Below, one piece after another: positions 39,001-45,403 of a stretch of 64,000 nt of DNA. Origin of the DNA: Tetracentron sinense (Eukaryota > Streptophyta > Magnoliopsida > Trochodendrales > Trochodendraceae); contig CM026557.1 of the NCBI GenBank assembly GCA_015143295.1, positions 35,225,965-35,289,964 of the forward strand, read 5' to 3'. The notes below the pieces were generated by a model. That model was given only the letters and a program-made list of their open reading frames with translations. It had not been told where the DNA came from and searched no databases. The position numbers were made by a program, and so were the translations under genes. The first letter of the stretch is position 1; the number at the start of each line of letters is the position of its first letter.

Positions 39001-41447
39001 TCTAACCAATTCTGCTATGTGATTGATCACGTTGGAAAGCATCTAAGGAGAGTCATCTATAACATCCACCCAGCTTAAAGAATTCATTGAGTCCCTTATT
39101 GAAGGAGAGCCTTGACGTCTGCATTTTCTGACTCTATAAAACTCATAGGGCCTGAATAAAATTAGAAAGTTTCTTCAGTCTCCTTATTAACACAACAAAA
39201 GCTGGCTGGCCAAGGAATCATTAGGCACTAGTCAAAGTTAAGCTTGATCCAACCTCTTTCTGGCCTCCAACAAGAACGGCATCCTTCTTTGCCTTAAAAG
39301 TTTGCAACCATTGCAATTATTTGAAGATCCAACACCTTCAGCATACGCAATCCTTCACTACTAGAGCTCATCCTATCATCAAGCTCTCTATGGAAAGACA
39401 AATTTACGTTTTTTTTTCAGTAAAAAATATTGCGATATTGATCTCCTCTTCAATAATTATTCCATTGTGCTCCTTCCACATTCCACAACAATAAATGTGA
39501 GATAGAAGTTTCTGATGCATCTTTCCATGAGACTGAAAGGACTGCTGGACCACCACAAGAATGCGCTTATGATTTACCAGCTATTTTGGGAAGACTAGTG
39601 ATTTGAGGAGACATTGAAATAAATAATTAAATCAAATAACCCAATTCTATTGTATTATAGAAATTGAACCGAGCAATTCCATCAAATACTATGGCCTTCA
39701 TGACGTCAGCATGGTTCAACAATCAAGCGAATCAATTCGTATCAAAAGATACGTATTGTTATTTTTCACCACCGAAATGAAACGACCATGTAATGACTAG
39801 ATTCCAGTGTTTCTGTTGTGTATTGATAGTATTGGTCGTATCAGTACCGATACGAATATGTTACAATTCATATCGACCGCCTTTTAAAAACCTGGTTTTA
39901 GTTCTTAAAATCACTTCCCCTTCTCTATTCTAACAGCCCTTAACAACACCTTTCTACTCCTTGGAACAACCTCTCCATTGTGATTTGATAGATTGTTCCA
40001 TTGTGATTTGAGAGAATACACTGTAGATCTTTGTGGAGGTTGAATCGAATCGAAGGCGAAAACCACTATTTCACGAGGTATAATTTAGATTCATTATTTT
40101 TCATCTCTAGTGTTATAAAAGTTGATAAATGCTATGAGAAAAAAAAAACAGTTATGGTCCATAGATTTATGGACTTGTGATCAAATTGATTGATCTATCG
40201 AGGTTTTTTTTTAATACAAAAGTAAAATTACTTAATAGTACTAATACTACTAGTTTAGGGTGATAAAAATATGCCATTGGTATAAGGGTGAAGCTAGTTT
40301 AGGCTTCAAGGGGATGAAGGTAATACTAGTGATATCAAGTACACCCGCAAATCAATGTGATACAGATGTACAAGCTAGAAGCCAAATAATTTCTTATTGC
40401 ATTTCTAAAACTAAATGAAATTATTGCGCTTTCAAGTGATTTACATGTGTGTTAGTAGATAAATAAATCTTATACTTTTAGTATGTCAAATATATTGAAT
40501 GAGTTATTGTGCTCCTAGTTGTTTCACTTTTGTTAACAAGAACAGTAATATCAAATCTTTGTGTTATCTATAATTGGTTATTTTGTTAATGAATTAAACT
40601 TTTAATTGTCTAAATTTATGTTTATTTTGAAATTCATACATACACGCGAAGAGTCTTTGTGATTTTAGGAAGTAATAATGCATCGAAATACTCACATAGA
40701 TAGTTAAACGATAGTTATTGGTCTGCATCTATCATATTCTTATCTTATTTTTGCATTAAAATAAGTTTAGTTTTAAGTTTCTAGGAGTTTCCTGCATTTC
40801 TTAGTGTTTCCGTGCATGATCCTAATTTTGAATTACAATTCGCACGTCGATACCATTATCTTAAACTATGGATGTAAGAGCCAATCAAATAAGTATAACA
40901 TAAGACAAACATACTGTGGTATTTTAGTAACCTAATGAGTTTTCACCAGTTAGAAGGAATTCAAATTGTACTTTAGCTATAGTAATGTGCTTCCAATAGT
41001 TTTATCAAAATAGAACTTCCAATGAGGCCAATAAATTTATAAAATAGAATCTATACTTAAACATTTGGCAAGATAGTATTCTAGATAAGTGAATTATTTT
41101 TTTTATGAATAACGATAATTGTGTTAAAGAGGTAAGAATGTACAAGGTCACAATTCATAAAACCTTCTACATTGAAAACATGTTCATACACAGATTTCCC
41201 ACAAAATGGAAAGGAAAGAGAGAAAGTGAAAGAAGAGAGAGCAGGATGGGAAGGGAGAGAAGGATCACAAGAAAATAACCGATTAAACTAACCCATCTTG
41301 TGGAGAATAAAAACCAAGAAGTCTCAAATTATCACTTAGATCCGAAACTTTAGCTCCTGCTGTATCATCATATAGTTCAAGGCACATTGAATCAACAGAA
41401 GTACCACATTTTTTCCAGAGCTTCTCTTTTACAGATTCCACAGTCAT
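9023..41447 (-). CDS. TFCB: Tubulin-folding cofactor B gene, 7 of about 8 coding exons (5' exon missing)
   Basis: TFCB is a cytosolic tubulin chaperone that binds alpha-tubulin after its release from the CCT chaperonin and works with cofactor E in alpha/beta dimer assembly. Spliced on the minus strand, the exons are 41447-41293, 38359-38241, 37382-37321, 37053-37012, 19469-19336, 14125-14056 and 9070-9023. They total 630 bp, one open frame of 209 codons plus TGA. Order of parts: C-terminal part of the ubiquitin-like domain, linker with [22 protein letters not shown] segment, CAP-Gly domain with [17 protein letters not shown], and tail [12 protein letters not shown]. The family is about 240 residues, so only about 34 N-terminal residues are absent. 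The frame is intact at every junction. Introns are 2933, 858, 267, 17542, 5210 and 4985 bp and are filled with transposons. Homology is from recognised family sequence, not a database search. Confidence 0.93.
9149..11285 (-). pseudogene. LINE (L1-type) ORF2 fragment, 5'-truncated
   Basis: The poly(A) end is on the left (T run 9149-9163) and the reverse-transcriptase region on the right. Minus-strand pieces in order: [15 protein letters not shown]-like text near 11180-11230; [20 protein letters not shown] and [20 protein letters not shown] (10872-11069); LHLQFADN (10566-10826), where the usual FADD has become FADN; and [19 protein letters not shown] (10084-10269). Frameshifts and stops separate these pieces. 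It lies in intron 7 of TFCB in the sense orientation of the gene. Confidence 0.88.
11450..11546. mobile_element. Fragment of the CCTAGG-rich hAT MITE family
   Basis: Shares the interior (ctagatc.tgatc, ggtcctag, caggcg) and the right end TTTGACTACACT with the complete copy at 30188-30403. The left end and the target duplication are not recognisable. Confidence 0.55.
11610..11955 (+). pseudogene. LINE zinc-finger region fragment (left part)
   Basis: Plus-strand frames give CFMCRK and then HCGSIGSL..., with [18 protein letters not shown], matching the C-terminal zf-RVT region of plant LINE ORF2 (Cys-x2-Cys ... His-Cys). It continues at 13133 as [11 protein letters not shown], so the element at 11956-13132 interrupts it. 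Confidence 0.65.
11956..13132. mobile_element. hAT-like element with CATAGTRAC ends, possibly compound
   Basis: Left end CATAGTAACAAAGTTC; right end reversed CATAGTGACAAAGTTTGG. The arms continue as similar 'ttcgg.ataattc' text. A second right end (reversed CATAGCAACAAAGTTC) lies at 12859-12874, so two copies may be fused. The interior is full of 'cgaattattcgcgaat' motifs. The same family occurs at 61094-61594 with an 8 bp target repeat. Here the flanks give only CTAA on each side. Confidence 0.65.
13133..13200 (+). pseudogene. LINE ORF2 fragment (right part)
   Basis: Encodes [11 protein letters not shown], the conserved WxxWKERNxRIF motif that follows the LINE zinc finger. It continues the fragment at 11610-11955 across the inserted element. 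Confidence 0.6.
13201..14055. other. TFCB intron 7, 5' part
   Basis: AT-rich. Two diverged copies of an approximately 130 bp segment lie at about 13380-13510 and 13520-13650 (shared cattcatattcat, gaatttgaat and acaattcaatctgga types). No gene. Confidence 0.5.
14056..14125 (-). CDS. TFCB: TFCB exon 7, end of CAP-Gly
   Basis: 70 bp. Joined with exon 6 it reads [20 protein letters not shown] and then DKVK, the conserved C-terminal half of the CAP-Gly domain. The acceptor is cattgcag; the donor gtctgt is weak but in frame. It is isolated by introns of 5.0 and 5.2 kb. Confidence 0.92.
14126..17166. other. TFCB intron 6, unassigned part
   Basis: 3 kb without a recognised gene or element. Translations near 15750-16030 look protein-like for short stretches but match no family I know and contain stops. 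Confidence 0.45.
17167..17380. repeat. Tandem duplication, about 113 bp unit
   Basis: Two copies share ggaagtctag.gaagt.aaaaag, tgtgaag.ataaggaaagca and accggattaggaggg. GA-rich. Confidence 0.8.
17512..17795. repeat. Tandem duplication with a G19 run
   Basis: Copies at 17512-17642 and 17643-17795 are nearly identical at their starts (gatgcatcatgcctcttcaa, acagtaggtgctgtaatata). Each contains a poly-G tract; in the second it is 19 G (17733-17751), preceded by a GT/GC tract. Confidence 0.88.
17900..18190. repeat. Possible MITE with weak inverted ends
   Basis: GGTTAGATTTTTTAACC near 17919 resembles the reverse of the sequence near 18180 (GGATTAGATTGTTTAGCC). No target duplication found. Confidence 0.3.
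18252..18419. mobile_element. Small MITE with long inverted repeats
   Basis: Left end GTCTAGGGATACTCCC then AAATCCTAACCG. Right end reversed GTCTATGGATAGTCCC, with CCTAATCCTAACCG further in. A 168 bp fold-back. The target duplication is unclear, so the superfamily is open. Confidence 0.68.
19336..19469 (-). CDS. TFCB: TFCB exon 6, CAP-Gly domain
   Basis: 134 bp encoding [39 protein letters not shown] and GKHDG. The GFWVG core and the GKHDG loop (equivalent of the GKNDG microtubule or EEY-tail binding motif) identify a CAP-Gly domain of the TFCB type. The acceptor is tttgatgtag. The donor is AT|gtatgc, leaving phase 2 AT, which the G of the next exon completes to ATG (M). Confidence 0.94.
19688..20445 (-). 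pseudogene. LINE 3' fragment
   Basis: The minus strand ends in CTTATCAAAAAAC, typical for plant LINE tails. Upstream, [17 protein letters not shown] and VERVRR (19858-20109) resemble the C-terminal zf-RVT/linker of ORF2. It lies at the 3' end of the 17.5 kb TFCB intron, in the same direction as the gene. Confidence 0.6.
20455..20676 (+). pseudogene. LINE-A ORF2, endonuclease end
   Basis: Plus strand: [19 protein letters not shown], then SRFDRFL and SEWESHFPN, the C-terminal part of the AP-like endonuclease (S-R-x-D-R-F-L motif). The reading resumes exactly at 21755 as [16 protein letters not shown], across an inserted element flanked by TCCAAAT repeats. Confidence 0.8.
20677..21747. mobile_element. 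Unclassified element 'A', copy 1 (1071 bp)
   Basis: Flanked by 7 bp direct repeats TCCAAAT (20670-20676 and 21748-21754). Removing the element and one repeat restores the LINE frame (...SHFPN|IIQSS...), which proves an insertion. The ends CATGGTGTAA and, reversed, CAAGGTATTA are weakly inverted. No ORF. From tcataagg near 20942 to the right end it matches the copy at 24855-25623. The tail is rich in 'cttccttggacttc' and 'ccgaagtttata' motifs. Confidence 0.78.
21748..23761 (+). pseudogene. LINE-A ORF2, linker and reverse transcriptase
   Basis: Pieces in order on the plus strand: [27 protein letters not shown] (22035-22262); [20 protein letters not shown] (22184-22402); [20 protein letters not shown] (22416-22679); [12 protein letters not shown] (22850-22880); and [17 protein letters not shown] (22927-23268), keeping the FADD catalytic motif. 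Stops and frameshifts are frequent. It ends in RFWKDV*CG text at 23756, where a copia element has inserted; the LINE resumes at 33606. Confidence 0.88.
23762..24178 (+). repeat. Copia 5' LTR
   Basis: TGTGCAATTTGTC...TTTTCACCACA, with TG...CA ends. Lacks a segment of about 45 bp (GCTCGAGC-rich) that is present in the 3' LTR, probably lost between short GCTCGAGC repeats. Confidence 0.92.
24182..24194 (+). other. Copia primer-binding site
   Basis: TGGTATTAGAGCC, one base off the standard initiator-Met tRNA complement TGGTATCAGAGCC, 3 bp after the LTR. Confidence 0.9.
24208..24854 (+). pseudogene. Copia gag (first part)
   Basis: ATG at 24208, then [17 protein letters not shown], typical of copia gag. 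It continues through [20 protein letters not shown] and [20 protein letters not shown]-like text. A stop follows the first 30 codons and a frame change lies near 24245. It is interrupted after LFVR by element A copy 2 and resumes at 25624 as VRGRNK. Confidence 0.85.
24855..25623. mobile_element. Unclassified element 'A', copy 2 (769 bp)
   Basis: Flanked by 7 bp repeats GTAAGAG (24848-24854 and 25624-25630). Excision restores the gag text LFVRGRNK. Its right two-thirds align with copy 1 (tcataaggaa, cattaaccttattataaatta, gacaagcagacaacg, cttccttagcgacc), and both end in aataccttg. The left end (CCACTTATTC) differs from copy 1, which is longer on that side. Confidence 0.78.
25665..27175. mobile_element. 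LTR-like insertion in copia gag
   Basis: The gag text stops near 25665 and resumes at 27178 with [16 protein letters not shown] (zinc-knuckle start). The insert begins near tcaaaattattagcctaaag and ends with ctattcacctccctctaggt, a phrase typical of SIRE/Maximus-type copia LTR ends. No coding. Exact borders and target repeats unresolved; probably a solo LTR. Confidence 0.5.
27289..27631. repeat. Recent 170 bp tandem duplication in copia
   Basis: 27289-27460 and 27461-27631 are almost identical. The only differences seen are the lengths of two short repeats (gggaaaggga versus aggga; cacacacaag versus cacttacacaag). The duplicated part covers the gag/protease border including [11 protein letters not shown]. 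Confidence 0.9.
27550..27865 (+). pseudogene. Copia protease region
   Basis: [20 protein letters not shown] and then [18 protein letters not shown], typical of the copia aspartic protease domain. The catalytic DSG has become DSK (ILDSKFCLF), so it is inactive. Confidence 0.85.
27866..28600 (+). pseudogene. Copia integrase region
   Basis: [12 protein letters not shown] at about 27950 is the GAG-pre-integrase motif; [20 protein letters not shown] (shifted frame) is the zinc-binding H...C-x2-C end. The remaining integrase is fragmentary. Confidence 0.8.
28983..29772 (+). pseudogene. Copia reverse transcriptase (RVT_2)
   Basis: [32 protein letters not shown] and [15 protein letters not shown] open the domain (28986-29261). 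[18 protein letters not shown] (29431-29772) carries the catalytic YVDD. Stops and frameshifts break it. Confidence 0.9.
29990..32505. mobile_element. 2.5 kb insertion between copia RT and RNase H
   Basis: Copia text breaks after [11 protein letters not shown] (29985) and resumes at about 32506 with GTNVKQTL. No coding in the insert. It holds a short tandem repeat (gaaggatagaacaata..., 30063 and 30124) and a MITE at 30188-30403. On the minus strand it reads like a long LTR (ending near tattgttctatccttca), so an antisense solo LTR is my best guess. A shared CTTTT at both borders may be the target duplication. Confidence 0.5.
30188..30403. mobile_element. hAT MITE rich in CCTAGGCG motifs (216 bp)
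   Basis: Ends CAGTATAGTCAAAGCGTC and, reversed, CAGTGTAGTCAAAAAGTC. Flanked by ACACGAAC (30180-30187) and ACATGAAC (30404-30411), an 8 bp target duplication with one mismatch. The interior is full of GCCTAGGC palindromes. Confidence 0.85.
32538..32993 (+). pseudogene. Copia RNase H
   Basis: [20 protein letters not shown], then [18 protein letters not shown], one stop, then [17 protein letters not shown]. The catalytic D-E-D pattern of copia RNase H (DSDYEGD, E of EVEY, CDSQSA) is visible. TMTKPV near the end matches the usual C-terminus. Only one in-frame stop. Confidence 0.9.
33114..33129 (+). other. Copia polypurine tract
   Basis: Purine-rich ccagggtggagaatat directly before the 3' LTR. 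Confidence 0.7.
33130..33600 (+). repeat. Copia 3' LTR
   Basis: 471 bp, TGTGCAATTTGTC...TTTTCACCACA. It aligns with the 5' LTR except for the extra GCTCGAGC-rich part and scattered substitutions, so the insertion is old. Confidence 0.92.
33606..34185 (+). pseudogene. LINE-A ORF2 C-terminus and 3' tail
   Basis: [20 protein letters not shown], then LFERLGSS and [11 protein letters not shown], matches the region upstream of the LINE zinc finger (compare 45404-46060). The zinc finger itself is deleted: text jumps to [13 protein letters not shown]. It ends in tacctatcaaaaaaa. This is the right part of the LINE split by the copia element. Confidence 0.82.
34190..35171. other. TFCB intron 5, unassigned
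   Basis: No gene or element recognised. Confidence 0.4.
35180..35908. mobile_element. MITE with 8 bp target duplication (GATTCAAATCG family)
   Basis: TTTCCAAC lies on both sides (35172-35179 and 35909-35916). Ends CATGATTGTTAAATT and, reversed, CAAGGTTATTAAATT. Subterminal regions are dense in cgatt/aatcg motifs (gattcaaatcgtacgattc). 729 bp, no transposase. Confidence 0.82.
36010..36160 (+). pseudogene. Short LINE ORF2 remnant
   Basis: [15 protein letters not shown] and, in a shifted frame, [17 protein letters not shown] match the IRFKVG.GxEIRFWKDxWxG segment of plant LINE ORF2. A tail-like acctatcaaataaag at 36979 may be its 3' end; what lies between is not recognisable. Confidence 0.55.
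37012..37053 (-). CDS. TFCB: TFCB exon 5, 42 bp micro-exon
   Basis: 14 codons, [14 protein letters not shown]. The acceptor is tgtacag and the donor gttagt. [11 protein letters not shown] directly precedes the CAP-Gly domain in plant TFCB. The exon lies next to the 17.5 kb intron 19470-37011. It is too short for ordinary ORF detection and was found by homology. Confidence 0.92.
37321..37382 (-). CDS. TFCB: TFCB exon 4, linker
   Basis: 62 bp encoding [20 protein letters not shown] plus K. The acceptor is tgtttcag and the donor gtaagc. It is a basic linker between the ubiquitin-like and CAP-Gly domains and matches the RKFKEK...SQNP segment of plant relatives. It is in frame with both neighbours and separated from exon 5 by a short 267 bp intron. 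Confidence 0.92.
38241..38359 (-). CDS. TFCB: TFCB exon 3, with a GC donor
   Basis: 119 bp encoding [18 protein letters not shown] and then [20 protein letters not shown], a hallmark stretch of plant TFCB. The acceptor is ...tatataaaag, after an upstream pyrimidine-rich stretch. The exon must end at CTTGATG to join in frame with GTACTTTCAG of the next exon, giving D-G-T-F-R. The bases that follow are gcaagt, so the intron has a GC-AG border. No GT at this position keeps the frame. Confidence 0.92.
38930..39560 (-). pseudogene. LINE RNase H (RVT_3) remnant in intron 2
   Basis: Minus-strand GWIKLNFD near 39250, followed by PWPAS, resembles the start of the RVT_3 RNase H (xxKLNFDGA...NPGPA). 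[17 protein letters not shown] near 38960 resembles its end (HIxREANxxADxLA). Many stops. Confidence 0.5.
39600..41292. other. TFCB intron 2, 5' part
   Basis: Non-coding. 39740-39890 has 'cgtatc' inverted motifs (gtatcaaaagatac; cgtatcagtaccgatacg), perhaps a decayed MITE. Confidence 0.35.
41293..41447 (-). CDS. TFCB: TFCB exon 2: ubiquitin-like domain, C-terminal part
   Basis: 155 bp. It encodes 51 residues starting [15 protein letters not shown] and ending [10 protein letters not shown], typical of the ubiquitin-like fold at the start of plant TFCB. The acceptor is a good pyrimidine tract ending ctctcag; the donor is GG|gttagt. The first codon is ATG, but in the family this methionine is internal and follows a conserved RVTHSN-type segment, so it is probably not the start. 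It ends in phase 2 (GG), completed by the first G of the next exon. A DDTAGAKV stretch may carry one extra residue compared with relatives. Confidence 0.93.
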
Positions 41448-41894
41448 CTGAGAGCAATGAAAAAACGTTGCATTGAGAACAATGCAAATATGCTCAACAA
41501 TTTGCATTTCAAATCAAGCACTCAACTTTCATATTTATAAGAACGGAAAAAAAGGATAAAAAGAACAATGTTCACACTTCATTAGAACTCAAGTACAAGG
41601 TACAGCACAATCAAATTGTAAAGAAATTAAATAGAAAAAAGAGAAAAAAAAAAAAAAAAAGAGAAAGCAGAGTATAGCCAAAATAACAATCAGAAATAAA
41701 TGCTACGTAGAGTCTCTTTTCTTTTTGACTCTCTGGCATGATAGGCAAATTTTTTACTTCTCTTCTTATAAAGCTGGAACTACTAATGAAATCGACAACA
41801 TTCCCTTTAGTCCTTTACATTGGGGTGATCTTCTAATATGGATTTCGACAATGCCTAATAGCAGTGTTGTAGGTTAAATTTGTCTCAATTCCGT

Positions 41895-42090
41895 TGATGT
41901 GGATGGTTATTCAACACTTCAATGCCAGATTCATAATCTAACATTGGTCTGATCACAAAGAGGGAACCGTGTATCAGCATTCATAGGTGCTTTGATGTGG
42001 ATGGTTATTCAACACTTCAATGCCAGATTCATAATCTAACTTTGGTCTGACCACAAAGAGGGAACCGTGTATCAGCATTCATTCGTGCTT
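41895..42090. repeat. Tandem duplication, 98 bp unit
   Basis: 41895-41992 and 41993-42090 are nearly identical (ggatggttattcaacacttc, caaagagggaaccgtgtatc), with three or so substitutions. Recent. Confidence 0.92.
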
Positions 42091-42255
42091 CTCCTTTATT
42101 TAGATGGTTAGAATTCCTGTAATTTATAGAAGGGCAAGGATGCAAGATAGATAAGTGATATTTTTGAATTTATCAGTGGTATAAAACCATTCATTGTCCC
42201 ATAAAAGTGTCCAACTTGGGTCAATCCAATTCAACCAATAGGGTAACCCAGTTGG

Positions 42256-43330
42256 TGATGGGAATCAAGCACCAAGCAAGAGATCACCGATCAAAAAGGA
42301 GCACCAATCAAGACACGTTTTCACAAAAGGAAAAAAAGTCCAAAATTCAAGTGGGCTCAACATGGACCGAATGAATCAACCTACCTCAATTGGATGATGA
42401 AGAAAGCAACACCCTAAAGGGCCGCACCTTTTAGGGTTTAAAAAAAACCATTGGTTTGAGATATTAAAAATCTCCACACTAGGGGCAGTTTCATCCTTTT
42501 TAATATCTACAGAATTTTCTAAGATTTTAAATTTTCAGTACATAGGATTTATTAAGTTGTTAGTAAACTTTAGTTAAGGTCTATAGTCTTTTATTATAGT
42601 GTTATTATTGTTTTAGAAGTTTCTTTAACAGTAACTTAAAGTCCAAGTCAAGGTGCGAAAGGAGAATTACTATTTTGCTTATAAATACTTTTGTCTCTTT
42701 AGAGAACCATTATTATTGATCAAAGTAAATAAAGTTGAAGAATTTCTGCAGAGAATTTTCTATGTTTTCTTTTATCGGCAAATAAGAGACATATTTATAA
42801 AGCTTGCTAGTGCTGAATCTAGTAAAGGAGGTGTTTGATCTTTCTTATTTCGAGGAGATCCCAAGATCAATTTAAATGGCATGAATTCGTCCAACACCAT
42901 TGATCATCAAGGAATTTTCCATTCAAATTTCAGAATTATTGTCTTCATAAATTCGGAATTTTCTGTCATTGAATAGCAATTATAAATCTGAAAACTTTGT
43001 TTTTCAATAGCTGAAATAGATCTGAAAAAAAAAAGTTTAATTGCTGAAATCTATAGATAGATAGATAGATCATAGATCTTGTTTGAAAAACTAGACTTCA
43101 TTGGGTTAGGTTTTGGATCAATAGGAAGAACTATTGACTCTGCTTTTTAATTTAAAATCAAGAGATATTGAAGATTGAGAAATTCACATATTTCTGCACA
43201 TATATAATACCCTAGCCGAAACCTACAATTTGAGGGTTTGAGCCCCTAATTGGCAAGTGATTCAGATACTTCAGCACACAAACAACACCCTAGAAGAAAC
43301 CTACAATTTGGGGGTTTGATAAATTGAGCC
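42256..43330 (+). repeat. Gypsy 5' LTR, segment 1
   Basis: Begins TGATGGGAATCAAGC. A 42 to 44 bp segment with 'caccctag..gaaacctacaattt' occurs twice near 43208 and 43287. The LTR is cut by a LINE (43331-44776), continues at 44789-44970, is cut by a Helitron, and ends at 53769-53891, just before a primer-binding site. The start is inferred from TG; no second LTR is in the window. Confidence 0.6.
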
Positions 43331-44776
43331 TTGTGGAAGGCATCATATCTCTCCAAAGGGAGGCGATTCACCCTCCTTAATAGTGTCTTGAACAACCTCC
43401 CAACATAATTCCTTTCCCTTTTCTCCAACCCCGTGTCAGTAGCAGAGGAAAGCATCTAAAAAAAACTCCTCTGGAACGAGAAAGTGGTGAAACACAAATA
43501 TCATCTCGTTGACTAGCAAACTGTCAGCTTCCCAATTGAAATGGGTGGCCTAAACATTCGGCCCCCTCTCTCAGTCTTCAACAAGGCCCTTTTGGGAAAA
43601 TGGCTATGGAGATTTGGCTTTGACCATGAACACCTCTGGAGGAAAGTAATCATGTCAAAGTACAGGTCACTCTCTAACTAAGAACCCCTGCCACCCATGA
43701 CTCCCATGGATCAGGCTTGTGGAAAGGCATTATGTCAGGCTGGATTTTCTCTCTGCCAATATCAGCTTTCGAGTGAGGAGAGGTCATATTCTAAACAAAC
43801 AATTGGTGTGGTCCTAACACCCTTAGCAACGACTTCAGCTCTATTTGGTTCTTAGTATCTGATAGATCTGCTACAGTGTAATCCTACATTGAGTATCCCC
43901 TGAACAACAAAGTCTAGTGCCCTCGGTTGAAGTGTAACCTCAACGACTGGGAGTTTTTTTTTGTTTTGGATCAAACGACTAGGAGTTAGACATCCTTCAA
44001 AACCTCCTCACCCGACTTCACCAAGTTCCCACCTCCCCCACCCTTAGGGATATCCGTCTGTGGTCTAGAGACAACAAAGGTCAATTCTCAGTGAGATCCC
44101 TTTACCAGGCTTTACTTCCTACCTCTGATCATCCTTTCCCTTGAAGATCGGTATGGAAGGCGGGTTTGCCTCCCAAAATATCCTACTTTCTTTGGTCTGC
44201 AACCTTGGATAAGATACAAACATGCAACCACCTTATGGGTTGAAGGTGGCAGATGGGGCTGTTTCATGTGCCTGGACGTTGAGGAGACGATAGATCACCT
44301 CCTACTATGCCCTTTCGCGCATAAGGTTTGGAGTTACTTCCTCTCCCGTCTAGGAATCAGCTGGATCTTTCACCACTCCTTTCAGGACTTCTTATCCTAT
44401 AAGTTCTTGGTGTTATTGGGGGAAGAGGGTTTCAAAGGGGGTCCATTGCTACTCGCATCGATAGTCTGGTCTCTATGGAAAGAAAGGAATTCAAGGGTCT
44501 TCGAGGACTCCCCCACATCTTCTGCCAACACCTGCCTAAGGGTCGGTCATCTCTTGAAGCATTGGTGCTCCATCCTAGAGAATTTTGATTTAGCTAGGTT
44601 ATCCTTTCTATTGTAAGAGCATGTCTACATTTTGCTTAGTATTACATTGTTTCCATTTTAGCTAGTTTTGGGCTTGAATTCACCATCTTGTGACGTGGGC
44701 TTGGGTTCACACTCTTGTGACCCCTAGACCCTCCATTGTACCTCTTCTTTTTCAATATATATTACCAATCAAAAAA
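43331..44776 (+). pseudogene. LINE, 5'-truncated, with clear target duplication
   Basis: Flanked by the 12 bp repeat ATAAATTGAGCC (43319-43330 and 44777-44788) and ending in an A run. It starts inside the linker (WKASYLSKGRRFTLLNSVL), continues with [20 protein letters not shown] and ends with the zf-RVT region at 44266-44616: CLDVEETIDHLLLCPF, WSYFLSRLGISWIF and WSLWKERNSRVFED. Textbook target-primed insertion, several stops. Confidence 0.9.
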
Positions 44777-44788
44777 ATAAATTGAGCC

Positions 44789-44970
44789 CTAATTGAAACA
44801 AATGGTATACCAAAACATCAAGATTAGACCTTGAATTGATTACTTAGCTATTTTGATTCAAGATTGGAATTTTGAATTGAAATTCTCAATTTTACAGAAA
44901 TCACTAAAAGTTGAATAGAGTTGGGAAGTAGTTGTGTTATGTGTGTTTGCATTTGAATAGGGTTTTAGAA
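44789..44970 (+). repeat. Gypsy 5' LTR, segment 2
   Basis: Continues from the LINE target site (aaattgagccctaattg...) to the Helitron insertion point at A44970. Confidence 0.55.
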
Positions 44971-45403
44971 TCTATACTAATACTATATGCTGGTTGGTGC
45001 CACGTGACATACCTCAAATCTCTCGATTCTCTCTTCAGTTTGATGCCACATGTCTGCTTACATGACACTTTCATCATAGTTTATCCAATCAATTAACGCC
45101 ATGTCATTTGGCTTCCTATGTAATATTTCTAAATTAATGACACACATAACACAATGATCATTTAATAACTTTTATTTTTCTAACCGTTACCTCTTTATTA
45201 TTATTTTTTTTTGATAAATTGCACACTTTATTAAACAAAGCAAAAAGAACAAGGAACACCAAAACAACCAAAGAGTTTACAGGCAAGTAAACTCAACCAC
45301 AAAACCTATCACCACTCCAACCCCCTAGATGCACAACCTCACGACAGCTCAAAGTTTAGAATTTCGTCCCTAGGACCAAGCACTCTCACCTACTCTAAAA
45401 TAG

